Below are positions 9,175 to 18,287 of a stretch of DNA of 64,000 nucleotides, one piece after another. The stretch covers positions 187,122-251,121 of the forward strand of contig NZ_LN876584.1 in the NCBI RefSeq assembly GCF_001282725.1. Direction: 5' to 3'. Source of the DNA: Inediibacterium massiliense. Lineage in GTDB: Bacteria > Bacillota > Clostridia > Peptostreptococcales > Thermotaleaceae. A program made the translations under genes and the position numbers. How positions within the stretch are numbered: the first letter of the stretch is position 1; every line of letters begins with the position of its first letter. The notes below the pieces were generated by a model. That model was not told the DNA's origin. It saw nothing but the letters and a program-made list of their open reading frames with translations, and did no database searches.

Positions 9175-10158
9175 TTGCATGATAAATTTACAAGAGAAAT
9201 CCTTAGAGAATATGAAAAAATTAGAGATGAAGAACATAAAAAATTAGAGCAAAGAAAAAAAGAAGTTTATACAAAAATTCCAAAAATAAAAGAAATAGAT
9301 GATGAAATTTCCAAAACAGGCATACTCGTTGCAAGAGCTATTTTAGAAAATCCCACAAATTATCATCAAGCTGTAGAAAAAATTCATGAAAAAATGGAAT
9401 TTTTGAAACAAGAAAAAGCAATTCTTCTTACAGAGAATAATATTCCAATCCAATATTTTGATATGAATTATACATGTACTCATTGTAAAGATACTGGATT
9501 TGGAGATAACGGTAAAAAGTGTAGTTGTTTTAAACAAAAGTTAATCAACCAAGCTTATCAAATGTCTAACTTAAAAAATATATTAGAAAAAGAAAATTTT
9601 CAATCCTTTGATATTGATCTGTTTTCTAATGAACCTTTTGAAAATCATGAACTCACCCCTAAACAGAATATGCTCCAACTTTTAAATATCTGTGAAGGAT
9701 TTGTCATCAACTTTGATATGGCTTCTCATGAAAATCTTCTTTTTTATGGAACAACAGGACTTGGAAAAACATTTTTGTGTAATTGTATCGCAAAAGCACT
9801 ACTAGATAAAGGAAAAATAGTAGTTTATCAAACCGCTTTTAAAATACTAGAAATATTGGAAAATTATAAATTTAACAAAGACAAATCAGCAAATATAAAA
9901 GAAAGCTATGATCTTTTATTTGACTGTGATTTATTAATTATTGATGATTTAGGAACAGAGCTTACAAATACTTTTACGAATACTGAATTTTTTAATATTA
10001 TCAATAGTAGACTCATTCAAGATAAAAAAATAATTATTTCTACCAATCTATCTCCTATGGAGATTGCCAATACTTATAGCGATCGGGTTTTTTCTAGGAT
10101 TTTCGGTAAATTTACCATCCTTCATTTTTATGGAAGAGACTTAAGATGGGAGAAATAA
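9175..10158 (+). CDS. DnaC/DnaI-like helicase-loader AAA+ ATPase
   Basis: Putative helicase loader. The N-terminal region is coiled and charged (about 1-90), followed by a zinc-finger-like CTHC...CSCF cluster (about 100-120) and an AAA+ core with Walker A GTTGLGKTF, Walker B LLIIDDLG and sensor-like ISTNLSP. This layout matches DnaC-type loaders of Firmicutes (about 330 residues). TTG at 9175 is preferred because AGGTG is spaced seven bases upstream; GTG at 9166 sits on the ribosome site itself. It is co-transcribed with the DnaD-like gene and ends inside a terminator hairpin. Confidence 0.88.
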   Translation: MHDKFTREILREYEKIRDEEHKKLEQRKKEVYTKIPKIKEIDDEISKTGILVARAILENPTNYHQAVEKIHEKMEFLKQEKAILLTENNIPIQYFDMNYTCTHCKDTGFGDNGKKCSCFKQKLINQAYQMSNLKNILEKENFQSFDIDLFSNEPFENHELTPKQNMLQLLNICEGFVINFDMASHENLLFYGTTGLGKTFLCNCIAKALLDKGKIVVYQTAFKILEILENYKFNKDKSANIKESYDLLFDCDLLIIDDLGTELTNTFTNTEFFNIINSRLIQDKKIIISTNLSPMEIANTYSDRVFSRIFGKFTILHFYGRDLRWEK

Positions 10159-10189
10159 TCTTTCATCTTAAGTTTTTTAAAAATTTTTA
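10139..10189 (+). terminator. Rho-independent terminator overlapping loader gene end
   Basis: ACTTAAGATG pairs with CATCTTAAGT (10174-10183), followed by a T run. The left arm lies inside the last codons of the DnaC-like gene. Confidence 0.75.
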
Positions 10190-10218
10190 TTGACATTTTT
10201 TTTAGAATGCTGTATTAT
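10190..10218 (+). promoter_or_regulatory. Sigma-A promoter for tRNA cluster
   Basis: TTGACA (10190-10195), a 17-base spacer and TATTAT (10213-10218) preceded by TG. A near-consensus vegetative promoter, 25 bases before tRNA-Lys. Confidence 0.8.
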
Positions 10219-10242
10219 ATATAATTGTGAATGACAAGAAAT

Positions 10243-10318
10243 GATCCATTAGCTCAGTAGGTAGAGCACTTGACTTTTAATCAAGGTGTCCCGCGTTCGA
10301 GCCGCGGATGGGTCACCA
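10243..10318 (+). tRNA. tRNA-Lys (TTT)
   Basis: Complete cloverleaf with encoded CCA. Acceptor GATCCAT pairs with ATGGGTC, the anticodon loop is CTTTTAA between CTTGA/TCAAG, and the T arm contains GTTCGAG. Anticodon TTT reads lysine codons. First gene of a three-tRNA cluster. Confidence 0.96.
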
Positions 10319-10323
10319 TATTC

Positions 10324-10398
10324 GCTGGTGTGGCTCAACGGTAGAGCAGCTGACTTGTAATCAGCAGGTTGGGGGTTCGATTCCCTTCGCCAGCTCCA
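10324..10398 (+). tRNA. tRNA-Thr (TGT)
   Basis: Acceptor GCTGGTG pairs with CGCCAGC, the anticodon stem GCTGA/TCAGC encloses CTTGTAA (anticodon TGT), and discriminator T and CCA are encoded. It starts six bases after tRNA-Lys and is probably on the same transcript. Confidence 0.96.
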
Positions 10399-10502
10399 TA
10401 AAAAGAAGGAGTGTAAGATAGGAGTTCTTATGCTTCTTTTTGTTTTAATTGACAAATATTACATATTATTGTATTCTATTTTTAGGAAAATATGTAAATT
10501 TT

Positions 10503-10577
10503 GCTAGTGTGGCTCAATGGTAGAGCAGCTGAATCGTAATCAGCCGGTTGGGGGTTCGATTCCCTTCACTAGCTCCA
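10503..10577 (+). tRNA. tRNA-Thr (CGT)
   Basis: Acceptor GCTAGTG pairs perfectly with CACTAGC; the anticodon loop ATCGTAA gives CGT. The body is nearly identical to the preceding tRNA-Thr(TGT), so it looks like a tandem duplication that changed the wobble base and compensated the acceptor stem. It is 105 bases from its sister. Confidence 0.95.
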
Positions 10578-10602
10578 AAAGAAAATATTATATTTGTATA
10601 AC

Positions 10603-10635
10603 AAAAGCCCTTACTATCATTTAAGGGCTTTAAAG
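10603..10635 (+). terminator. Terminator after tRNA cluster
   Basis: AAAGCCCTTA / TTAAGGGCTTT hairpin with a seven-base loop. The downstream tract is AT-rich but only moderately T-rich. Confidence 0.7.
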
Positions 10636-10679
10636 TTTTATAATAAATTCACTCATATCTTTATTCTCTTTTTTGAAAA

Positions 10680-10724
10680 CCTAACCTTGACCTAACCATT
10701 GTTCCTGTATACTTTAGTCAAGGT
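10680..10724 (+). promoter_or_regulatory. Putative response-regulator box and promoter of the secreted-repeat gene
   Basis: Two perfect CCTAACC heptamers (10680-10686, 10691-10697) are separated by TTGA, an 11-base direct-repeat period typical of OmpR-family operators. The TTGAC between them can act as the -35 element for TATACT at 10708-10713 (15-16 base spacer). An eight-base inverted repeat ACCTTGAC / GTCAAGGT (10684-10691, 10717-10724) brackets the -10. The OmpR-type regulator encoded at 11277 is the obvious candidate binder (inference). Confidence 0.55.
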
Positions 10725-10760
10725 AAAAACACCAAATAAAATTTATAGGAGGTTTTCATA

Positions 10761-11186
10761 GTGAAAATGAAAAAAATAGGAGTAGGAATTTTATCAGTAT
10801 GTATGTTGGCAGGAGCAGCTACACCCGCTTTTGCAGCAAATGAAGGAATCAAAAATTTGCCTAATCAATTATTTGCAAATATTCAAACATATGCAGATGG
10901 TCAAATGCCTAAAAAACCAGATCATGCAATTGATTTAAATAAGAAATTTTTAGAAATTACTAAGGTTCCTGGAGGTATTGAAATACATGTAGATGAAGAA
11001 CTATCTGAACAAGCAGACTCAAGCAAAAAAGCTATAAAAATTTCTAAGGTTCCTGGGGGTATTCAAATACATGCTGATAAAAAAATATCTCAACAACCAA
11101 ACTCAAACAAAAAAACTGTAAAAATTACTAAAGCTCCTGGAGGTATTCAGATACATGCTGATGATACACAAATGCTAAATAAATAA
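10761..11186 (+). CDS. Secreted protein with three 28-residue VPGGI repeats
   Basis: I do not recognise this family. It has a clear signal peptide (charged start, hydrophobic core, ATPAFA cleavage site near residue 25). The mature part carries three tandem units of 28 residues around the core ITKVPGGIxIHAD, at about residues 68, 96 and 124; linkers are rich in Lys, Ser and Gln. The repeated His and Asp in each core could bind a metal or cell-wall ligand, but that is speculation. The start is GTG at 10761 with a perfect AGGAGG eight bases upstream. It precedes a two-component system and is preceded by a likely regulator box, so it may be target or sensor partner of that system. Confidence 0.75.
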   Translation: MKMKKIGVGILSVCMLAGAATPAFAANEGIKNLPNQLFANIQTYADGQMPKKPDHAIDLNKKFLEITKVPGGIEIHVDEELSEQADSSKKAIKISKVPGGIQIHADKKISQQPNSNKKTVKITKAPGGIQIHADDTQMLNK

Positions 11187-11224
11187 GAATTTAGAAGAAA
11201 ATAGCCGATAATAATGATCAATAC

Positions 11225-11255
11225 ATAAGCCACATTTAATTTAAGTGTGGCTTAT
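11225..11255 (+). terminator. Intercistronic hairpin before the response regulator
   Basis: Ten-base-pair stem ATAAGCCACA / TGTGGCTTAT followed by ATATTTT, only 10 bases before the regulator's ribosome site. It probably lowers read-through from the secreted-repeat gene into the two-component genes. Confidence 0.6.
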
Positions 11256-11276
11256 ATATTTTGCGAGGTGAATCAT

Positions 11277-11942
11277 TTGAAAATTCTATTAGTAGAGGAC
11301 GAAGTAAAACTTTCGTCAATTTTGCACAAAGGATTAAAAAAACAAGGATTTGTAGTTGATACAGCCTTTGATGGGGAAGAAGCTCTATGCCATTTAGAGA
11401 TCAATTGCTACGACCTTATCATACTTGATCTGAATCTTCCTAAAGTCAGTGGATTTAAAGTACTGAAAACGATAAGGGAAAGTGACAATTTAATAAAAGT
11501 TCTTATATTATCCGCTAAAAACAATATTGAAGATAAGGTTTTGGGACTTGATTTGGGTGCAAATGATTATTTAGAAAAACCCTTTGACTTTCTAGAGCTC
11601 TCTGCAAGAATAAGGAATCTTCTAAGATGGGATTTTACCACATCCGACGAAGTGATCACTTATAAGGATTTAACCATAGATCTAGGAACAAAAACAGTTC
11701 AACAAGATGGTACTTACATTTCTTTAACAAATAAAGAGTTTGGAATACTTGAATATCTAGCTAGAAATAAAGACAGGTATATCTTACCTGAAGAAATCAT
11801 AGAACATGTTTGGGATAGTGACGCTGATTTATTTTCAAACTCATATAAATATCATATTTCTATCCTTAAAAAAAAGCTTAAAACAAAAGATGTAATCGTA
11901 AATATTAGAGGAAAGGGATATAAATTTGGTGGTAGACTATGA
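11277..11942 (+). CDS. OmpR/PhoB-family response regulator
   Basis: Receiver domain (1-118) with LLVEDE, phosphoacceptor in LIILDLNLPKVSG, LSAKNN and YLEKPFD. The winged-helix DNA-binding domain has LTNKEFGILEYLARN and ends with IRGKGYKF. The start is TTG at 11277 because GAGGTG sits six bases before it; the longer reading from GTG 11247 would begin within the hairpin. Its stop overlaps the next gene's start by four bases (ATGA), so regulator and kinase are coupled. It resembles the CusR/ArlR-type subgroup, but the stimulus is not readable from sequence. Confidence 0.9.
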   Translation: MKILLVEDEVKLSSILHKGLKKQGFVVDTAFDGEEALCHLEINCYDLIILDLNLPKVSGFKVLKTIRESDNLIKVLILSAKNNIEDKVLGLDLGANDYLEKPFDFLELSARIRNLLRWDFTTSDEVITYKDLTIDLGTKTVQQDGTYISLTNKEFGILEYLARNKDRYILPEEIIEHVWDSDADLFSNSYKYHISILKKKLKTKDVIVNIRGKGYKFGGRL

Positions 11943-13078
11943 AATCTTTGAAAATAAAAATAACTCTTTTAATTTCTTCTATACTCATAATCACTATGGG
12001 CTTATTGACAGGATATAGTATTTTAAATAGTAACAAGGAGTTTGTTGATCCTTTCATTGAACTTAAAATTCCTAATACGCCTTTAAATCAAGAATTTCTC
12101 AGCAAGGATCATATAAACAATGCCCCTAAAATCCATAATCTTGAAATATCCTATCATATTAGAGACGCTCAGAAGGCCTTTGGTTATAAGCAAATTTTTG
12201 TAATGCTGTTAATAGTTATAGGAGGAATTGTATTAACCTACATGGCTATCTTAAAAACTTTGAAACCTTTGACTTTACTTGATAAAACTGCCTTAAAAAT
12301 AGATGCAAATAATCTTGAAACACAAATTGAACTGCCAAAATCCAAAGATGAAGTTTATTCTCTAACAAATTCATTTAATACGATGCTTGCTAGGCTTAAA
12401 TCTGCCTTTGAAATACAAAAAAATTTTGCACAAAATGCAGCACATGAACTTAAAACTCCTCTTGCTGTTATGAAATCTTCTATACAAGTTTTAGAATTAG
12501 ATGATCATCCAACAATAGAAGATTATAAGGAAAATCTTTCGATTATGAAACAAAGTACAGATGATCTTATTAAAATAGTAAGACAACTTTTGGAGCTTAC
12601 CAATGATGTTGATCTACAAAAACAGGAAATAGATTTAGATAAAATTATTTTTCAATGTCTAAATAGTTATGAACTAAAAATCAAACAAAAATCAATTTCC
12701 ATACATACAGATACTAAAAATATAAGAATATATTCTAATTCTTCTCTACTGAAAATTATTATTTCAAATATACTCTCAAATGCAATAAAATATAATAAAA
12801 TCAAGGGTTCTATAAGCATTGCTACTTATACGAGACATAAAAATGTAATCATTGTTGTTACAGATACAGGAATAGGAATTCCATCCAATAGTCTATCCCA
12901 TATCTTTGAAACCTTCTACAGAGCAGACCCTTCCCGCTCTAAAAATATAGATGGAAATGGCTTAGGATTGTCAATTGTAAAAACTGCATGTGAAAAACTG
13001 GGGGGAGATATCCATATAAATAGTGAGGTAAATCAAGGAACGATGGTAATCATAAAATTTCCAATGAATCACAATTAA
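11939..13078 (+). CDS. Sensor histidine kinase
   Basis: Two membrane helices (about 8-28 and 83-103) bound a short extracellular loop of about 55 residues, too small for a PAS-type sensor. A HAMP domain (about 105-155), an H box NAAHELKTPLAVMKS (His near 169) and an ATPase domain with N box ISNILSNAIKYNK, G1 DTGIGIP, the F-box-like FETFYRADPSRS and G2 GNGLGLSIVK follow. The small sensor suggests it may monitor the membrane or a partner protein; the neighbouring secreted-repeat protein is a candidate (inference). Coupled to the regulator by ATGA overlap. Confidence 0.9.
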   Translation: MKSLKIKITLLISSILIITMGLLTGYSILNSNKEFVDPFIELKIPNTPLNQEFLSKDHINNAPKIHNLEISYHIRDAQKAFGYKQIFVMLLIVIGGIVLTYMAILKTLKPLTLLDKTALKIDANNLETQIELPKSKDEVYSLTNSFNTMLARLKSAFEIQKNFAQNAAHELKTPLAVMKSSIQVLELDDHPTIEDYKENLSIMKQSTDDLIKIVRQLLELTNDVDLQKQEIDLDKIIFQCLNSYELKIKQKSISIHTDTKNIRIYSNSSLLKIIISNILSNAIKYNKIKGSISIATYTRHKNVIIVVTDTGIGIPSNSLSHIFETFYRADPSRSKNIDGNGLGLSIVKTACEKLGGDIHINSEVNQGTMVIIKFPMNHN

Positions 13079-13214
13079 ACTCAAATGACTAGATATGCTT
13101 TAATCGTCCTTATTTTTTGCCTTTTTATTTTTCATCATTAAAATCCATTGAATCATAAATAAAACAAAAGTAATGGACTTATGTCAATATAGTAGACACA
13201 AAAAGTTTAACTAT

Positions 13215-14119
13215 TTATGCTATTCCCAAAGCAGCTTCATATACTGCTTGAGGAGTCATATAACCAATTGAACTATGAATCCTTTTTCTATTGTACCAAG
13301 ATTCAATATATTCAAAGACTGCTCTGCTAGCCATTTTGAAATCATAATATTTATGATGATGTATTTCTTCTTTCTTTAAAACAGAATGAAAAGATTCAAT
13401 ACATGCATTATCATAAGGATTACCCTTACGGCTAAAGGAGTGAATAATACCTTTTTCAGATAAATAATCTTTAAATAGTTGGCTGGTATATTGTGTCCCT
13501 AAATCACTATGAAGAAGAATGCCTTCTGTGTTTTTTACATTTAAACAAGCATTTTTAACTGCTTTTACAGCTAATTCTGCTGTCATGGATTTATCATAAG
13601 CATATCCTATAATCTTTTTGCTATAAATATCCATTACAGAAGCAAGATAAGTCCATCCATCTTTTATTGTATGTATATACGTTATATCTGTACACCATTT
13701 CTGATTGATTGTAGAGCTTTTAAAATCTTGATTCAATATGTTTTCTCGTTCTAAAATATCTACTTTTGAAGAATGATGACGATATTTTTTTACAACAATA
13801 GAATATAGGTTCATAGAAGCCATAAAACGTTGTACTCTCTTAAGACTTGCATAGTGACCTTTGACTTCTAGAATCTTTTGGATCTTAGGGGCTCCATAAC
13901 GTTTTTTGCTTTCTAAGTAAATTGCCTTGATCTTTGTTTTTAAATTTTGAGATTCTAATTGTCTATTTGAAGGTACTCTAAATAGAGCCTTATAGTAGGT
14001 ACTTCTAGAAAACTTTAAGACTTTGCATATAAGTTTTACGGTATATTTTTGTTGATTTGTATTGATAAATTTTATAATTTCATCTACTGTTTTCTTGCGA
14101 ATATGGCGGTAGCTTTTTT
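13215..14119 (-). CDS. IS3-family transposase OrfB (DDE integrase part)
   Basis: Catalytic half of the transposase. There is no suitable start before the OrfA overlap: the frame is open from about 14119 through 13823, where the first ATG lies, and encodes an HTH_21-like segment (VLKFSRSTYYKALFR, KRYGAPKIQ). The rve/DDE core has Asp in WCTDITYI, Asp in LLHSDLGTQYTS and Glu in NPYDNACIESFHS. It is therefore expected as an OrfAB fusion by -1 frameshifting at A-AAA-AAA-G (14113-14120 complement). Confidence 0.88.
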
Positions 14120-14359
14120 TAAGATTTCATTCTCCATTTCAAGCTGGGCAATACGCTTTTTCATTGTTTTATATTCTTTCATAGTCATTGTTTCTTCTTC
14201 TGAAACATTAATAGGAGAAAGAGCTTTAATCCATTTATATATAGTTACAGTTGATACGCCATATTCACGACTTAATTCTATTACCGATGTTCCAGCATTA
14301 TAGAGATCTAAGATTTGTTGCTTAAATTCATCAGAGTATCGAATACCATTTTGGGACAT
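14084..14359 (-). CDS. IS3-family transposase OrfA (helix-turn-helix)
   Basis: DNA-binding subunit with HTH_Tnp_1 motif (YSDEFKQQILDLYNAGTSVIELSREYGVSTVTIYKWIK) and a C-terminal leucine-zipper-like coil (KKRIAQLEMENEILKKA). The frame also permits GTG at 14374; ATG 14359 (MSQNGIRYS) is the conventional start. It overlaps OrfB, and a run of seven A residues near its end is the expected frameshift site. Confidence 0.85.
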   Translation of the reverse strand: MSQNGIRYSDEFKQQILDLYNAGTSVIELSREYGVSTVTIYKWIKALSPINVSEEETMTMKEYKTMKKRIAQLEMENEILKKATAIFARKQ

Positions 14360-14578
14360 TTGTCTAACACGCACCTTTCATATTTAAAAATATTTTATCG
14401 TGTTAAACTTTTCGTGTCCACACTTATATACTAACACCAGTAATTATACATAAAATAAACATTTTGTTTCCCCAAGTTTTTGAGTATTTAGATGAAATAT
14501 CAGATAGTACTCCGTGAAATATCATTCCATATATTAGTCCCACACCAGCTAATATGCTTATAAGTAAATCCATATAAC

Positions 14579-14749
14579 TTAAGATAATATTCGATGCTTT
14601 GTCTTTTTTAGGAAACTAAAATTTAGCATCTCCTTAATACAGTTTACAAGTACTATCAAAACTAAAAAATAATATGCATGAAAATTTCAATGATAATAAT
14701 GCATCAGTTCTTCAAATGCACTATATTGTCTATTTAGATAGAAATTCAT
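14579..14749 (-). pseudogene. Degraded small ORF upstream of the split membrane gene
   Basis: ATG at 14749 with AGAGGAAAGATC upstream opens a frame encoding MNFYLNRQYSAFEELMHYYH, then TGA. The same frame continues through a hydrophobic stretch (AYYFLVLIVLVNCI) to a stop at 14579, six bases before the next gene. It looks like a membrane peptide gene with one nonsense change; it could equally be a true 20-residue ORF. Confidence 0.35.
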
Positions 14750-14903
14750 GATCTTTCCTCTTTTCACAAAATATTTGACAAGCTATATTAAATAAGCACA
14801 ACAGATACTACTATTGGCTTTCTTCTCTTTCAACATTATTTGTAAAATCCTCATATGGTTATATCTCGAGATTTAAAGTTTAACTATTCTCAAAATATAA
14901 AAT

Positions 14904-14925
14904 AAAGCCCCTATTTAGGAGCTTT
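14904..14925 (-). terminator. Terminator of the 170-residue secreted-protein gene
   Basis: AAAGCCCCTA / TAGGAGCTTT hairpin with one mismatch, followed on the minus strand by TTTATTTT. The rest of 14750-15007 shows no gene. Confidence 0.6.
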
Positions 14926-15007
14926 ACTTTGATTTTAGTATCAAACAACTAGATATTTAGATGTCATGCTAATTACTAAGATGATATCATCGTTTTAGTT
15001 AGGCCAA

Positions 15008-15520
15008 CTATTTAATGACAGCAAATGTATATAATCCATCTGTTACCATAGCATCTCGACTCTCAATCTCGATTGTCACTGGATTTTGATGGCCTTCACC
15101 TACTTGTACTAACATAGGAATTTCATAGGATAATTCTGAAGTACGATCTGGATTTGCATTGCATATAGTTACTTCAATGATTCTATCTGTAAGTCTTCTA
15201 ATTTTTAAATCATCGCAAGATCCTTCCATTTGTTCTTGGAAAGTACTATTTTCAAAATAGTAATCTGAAAGCCATTCTGCATTATGTAGTTTCAATCTAA
15301 ATATTTGTCTTGTAGTGCCAAATTCAAGAGGATCCTGTTCTTCAATACGCAATTTAGGTGCTGTAACAGTACTAATAAATTCATAACCCTCTGGAACGAG
15401 TAATACCTTACTAACTGTATTATCAGTTGCCGCATACCCATTCATAGGTAGAACTAAGATCCCTAATGCAAAAACTAATACCGTTAATAATGATAATGTT
15501 TTTTTTACACTTCTATTCAT
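15008..15520 (-). CDS. Secreted protein of unknown function
   Basis: Unrecognised 170-residue exported protein. It has a typical signal peptide: lysines at 5-6, a hydrophobic core (LSLLTVLVFALGILVL) and probable cleavage after GYA near residue 30. The mature part is acidic, rich in beta-prone segments, with two cysteines (SCDD and TICN) that could form a disulfide. GGGGGA lies six bases before the ATG. It stands alone between the IS region and purA with its own terminator. The upstream 277 bases (15521-15797) hold only AT-rich sequence and the purA terminator. Confidence 0.65.
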   Translation of the reverse strand: MNRSVKKTLSLLTVLVFALGILVLPMNGYAATDNTVSKVLLVPEGYEFISTVTAPKLRIEEQDPLEFGTTRQIFRLKLHNAEWLSDYYFENSTFQEQMEGSCDDLKIRRLTDRIIEVTICNANPDRTSELSYEIPMLVQVGEGHQNPVTIEIESRDAMVTDGLYTFAVIK

Positions 15521-15769
15521 TTTAACTCCCCCTTAAATCTAATAATTTTTAAAAATCTACTGCACAAAACTTTGTAATTATTACACGTATTAATCATTAC
15601 ATGAACATTGTTATATCTAGTTGAATGTATGGAATCTATATGTAGTATACTATATGTATATTGAAAAAAATGTATAATATTGTATTATATGTATTTTTTA
15701 TTTAGAGTATTTATATGTATAAGGATAAAAACCGTTACATATAGCATTGATTTTCATTTAAATAAAAAA

Positions 15770-15790
15770 ACAGTGGCTTTTCGCCACTGT
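15770..15790 (-). terminator. purA terminator
   Basis: Perfect ACAGTGGC / GCCACTGT stem with a five-base loop, then seven T residues on the minus strand. Confidence 0.85.
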
Positions 15791-15797
15791 CCATTTT

Positions 15798-17153
<1,356 letters not shown>

Positions 17154-17275
17154 TCAAAATAACGTTATCAAGTCAACAAAATACGAATATTGTTATTTAT
17201 TTATCCGTTTTCATTCGAGTTAAATATATACTAATCATCTATATTATGGCAATATTTATAATATAAAATACAAAA

Positions 17276-17295
17276 GTGCCTAATCCTTTAGGCAC
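17276..17295 (-). terminator. Terminator after the DUF1858 gene
   Basis: GTGCCTAA / TTAGGCAC hairpin followed on the minus strand by TTTTGTATTTT. Confidence 0.75.
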
Positions 17296-17303
17296 CTATA
17301 CAT

Positions 17304-17513
17304 TTATTTTTCGCTTTTTTCAAAATGATCATTTAAATCTTTCATTAAATCATCTAATTTTAATCCATGTACTGCTGCTGCTTCTTCAATGCTTTCCATA
17401 GAAGACGCAGGACATCCTAAGCAATGAAGTCCATGTCTCATAAAAATTGGTGCTGTTTCTCTATCCATTTGTAATACTTGCATAATAATCATATCTTTTG
17501 TTATTTTTGCCAT
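17304..17513 (-). CDS. DUF1858 domain protein
   Basis: Small cytosolic protein (69 residues) of the DUF1858 family, often found next to or fused with hybrid-cluster and redox proteins. The key motif is HGLHCLGCPASSMESIEEAA, whose CxxC pair may bind metal or react in redox chemistry. AGGAGG lies 8-9 bases before the ATG. No partner gene sits beside it here; it is monocistronic with its own terminator. Confidence 0.85.
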   Translation of the reverse strand: MAKITKDMIIMQVLQMDRETAPIFMRHGLHCLGCPASSMESIEEAAAVHGLKLDDLMKDLNDHFEKSEK

Positions 17514-17602
17514 CGTTCATCCTCCTTCTTATATTGTATATCAATTCACTACTCATTATACCATGTTTTCTCAGAAAACAAACATCCTTTGTCCATAGAA
17601 TT

Positions 17603-17632
17603 TTATCCACATATCCACAGAATTATTCCACA
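17603..17632 (+). promoter_or_regulatory. Cluster of DnaA-box-like sites
   Basis: Perfect TTATCCACA (17603-17611) is followed head-to-tail by ATATCCACA (17611-17619) and a degenerate TATTCCACA (17624-17632). A further perfect box lies at 18194-18202 inside the acetyltransferase gene. The cluster could titrate DnaA or regulate nearby genes; binding is not shown. Confidence 0.4.
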
Positions 17633-18252
17633 GACACCATAGTTTTTGTGAAGAATCCTTTAAATTTTTGATAAAATGTCTCTTTTGTATTCTCCATATA
17701 CACATAAGTAATCATTTTCTTCCCATTTCTATCTGTGAATAACTTTTGAAACTGTGTATAAAGTGGATTATAAAATATTTCTGAATATTGATCTTCAAAT
17801 TCATCTAAATCTTCTTTTATTTTTTTAAATCCACAATGTAAATAACAATGGATCGCTCTTTCATTAAACTTAGCCGTTCTTAATACAATACTTTTCATAT
17901 TTAATACCTTAAAATAGTAATCTAAAAACAAAAGAAGAGTTTCTGTTCCATATCCACAATTTATACAATCCGGGTCTAGAACAATTCCTAATTCACTTTT
18001 TTTTCGAATCCATTTTATATCTCTGATAGAAAAATACCCTACTACTCTTCCTTCTTTGTTTTCTATTGTAAAACTTCTTTTTGTGAATTTCTGAGTCTTT
18101 TGCTTATACCACTCATCTCTTTGTCTTTTACTTAACTTGGGAAAATTATAATGAAAAAACAATGGATCTTCATGTTTCCCCCAACACTGCATTTTATCCA
18201 CATCTTCCCTGTCCAAATCTCTGATACATACTTTCTCTCCCCTAAGTCTCAT
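17623..18252 (-). CDS. GNAT-family N-acetyltransferase
   Basis: Predicted acetyl-CoA-dependent transferase of the RimJ/RimL-like GNAT group. Core features are VVGYFSIRDI (beta 4), the acetyl-CoA loop region DCINCGYGTETLLLFLDYYF (a variant of the Q/RxxGxG/A motif) and NERAIHCYLHCGFKKIKE (helix 4/beta 6). Substrate unknown. ATG 18252 is favoured over GTG 18261 because GGGGTGAGG is six bases upstream of it. The C-terminal about 60 residues (LYTQFQKLFTDRNGK...) extend beyond a minimal GNAT domain. Confidence 0.8.
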   Translation of the reverse strand: MRLRGEKVCIRDLDREDVDKMQCWGKHEDPLFFHYNFPKLSKRQRDEWYKQKTQKFTKRSFTIENKEGRVVGYFSIRDIKWIRKKSELGIVLDPDCINCGYGTETLLLFLDYYFKVLNMKSIVLRTAKFNERAIHCYLHCGFKKIKEDLDEFEDQYSEIFYNPLYTQFQKLFTDRNGKKMITYVYMENTKETFYQKFKGFFTKTMVSVE

Positions 18253-18287
18253 CTTCCTCACCCCAAAAACTATATATTGTCATAATT

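Larger units (their letters stand above)
13182..14436 (-). mobile_element. IS3-family (IS150-like) insertion sequence
   Basis: About 1.25 kb element with two overlapping frames and terminal inverted repeats. The inner 19 bases at 13193-13211 match the complement of 14402-14420 at 17 of 19 positions. Outer limits (TGT...ACA) are approximate, and no target-site duplication is evident. The transposase is full length with all DDE residues, so the copy may still be active. It lies within a small membrane-protein gene. Confidence 0.85.
13100..14573 (-). pseudogene. Small membrane-protein gene split by an IS3-family insertion
   Basis: Reading the minus strand on both sides of the insertion gives one protein. 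Codons from ATG 14573 encode MDLLISILAGVGLIYGMIF and continue to ...FILCIITG at the IS edge; beyond the IS, KSITFVLFMIQWILMMKN and a lysine-rich tail reach a stop at 13100. Removing 13182-14436 joins the halves in frame as a 72-residue protein with two hydrophobic helices. Family unknown. No strong ribosome site precedes the ATG. Confidence 0.55.

Noticed and set aside
10249-10455. 68-codon minus-strand ORF over the tRNA genes
   Set aside because: It is antisense to two clear tRNAs and has no ribosome site.
10684-10724. ACCTTGAC...GTCAAGGT as a MerR-type operator
   Set aside because: MerR dyads sit inside a 19-bp spacer between -35 and -10; here the dyad brackets the -10 and no MerR gene is nearby.
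13178-14440. Three- or four-base target duplication around the IS3-family element
   Set aside because: Bases beside the probable ends (TTA and CCA) do not match, and shifting the ends by a few bases did not give a convincing pair.
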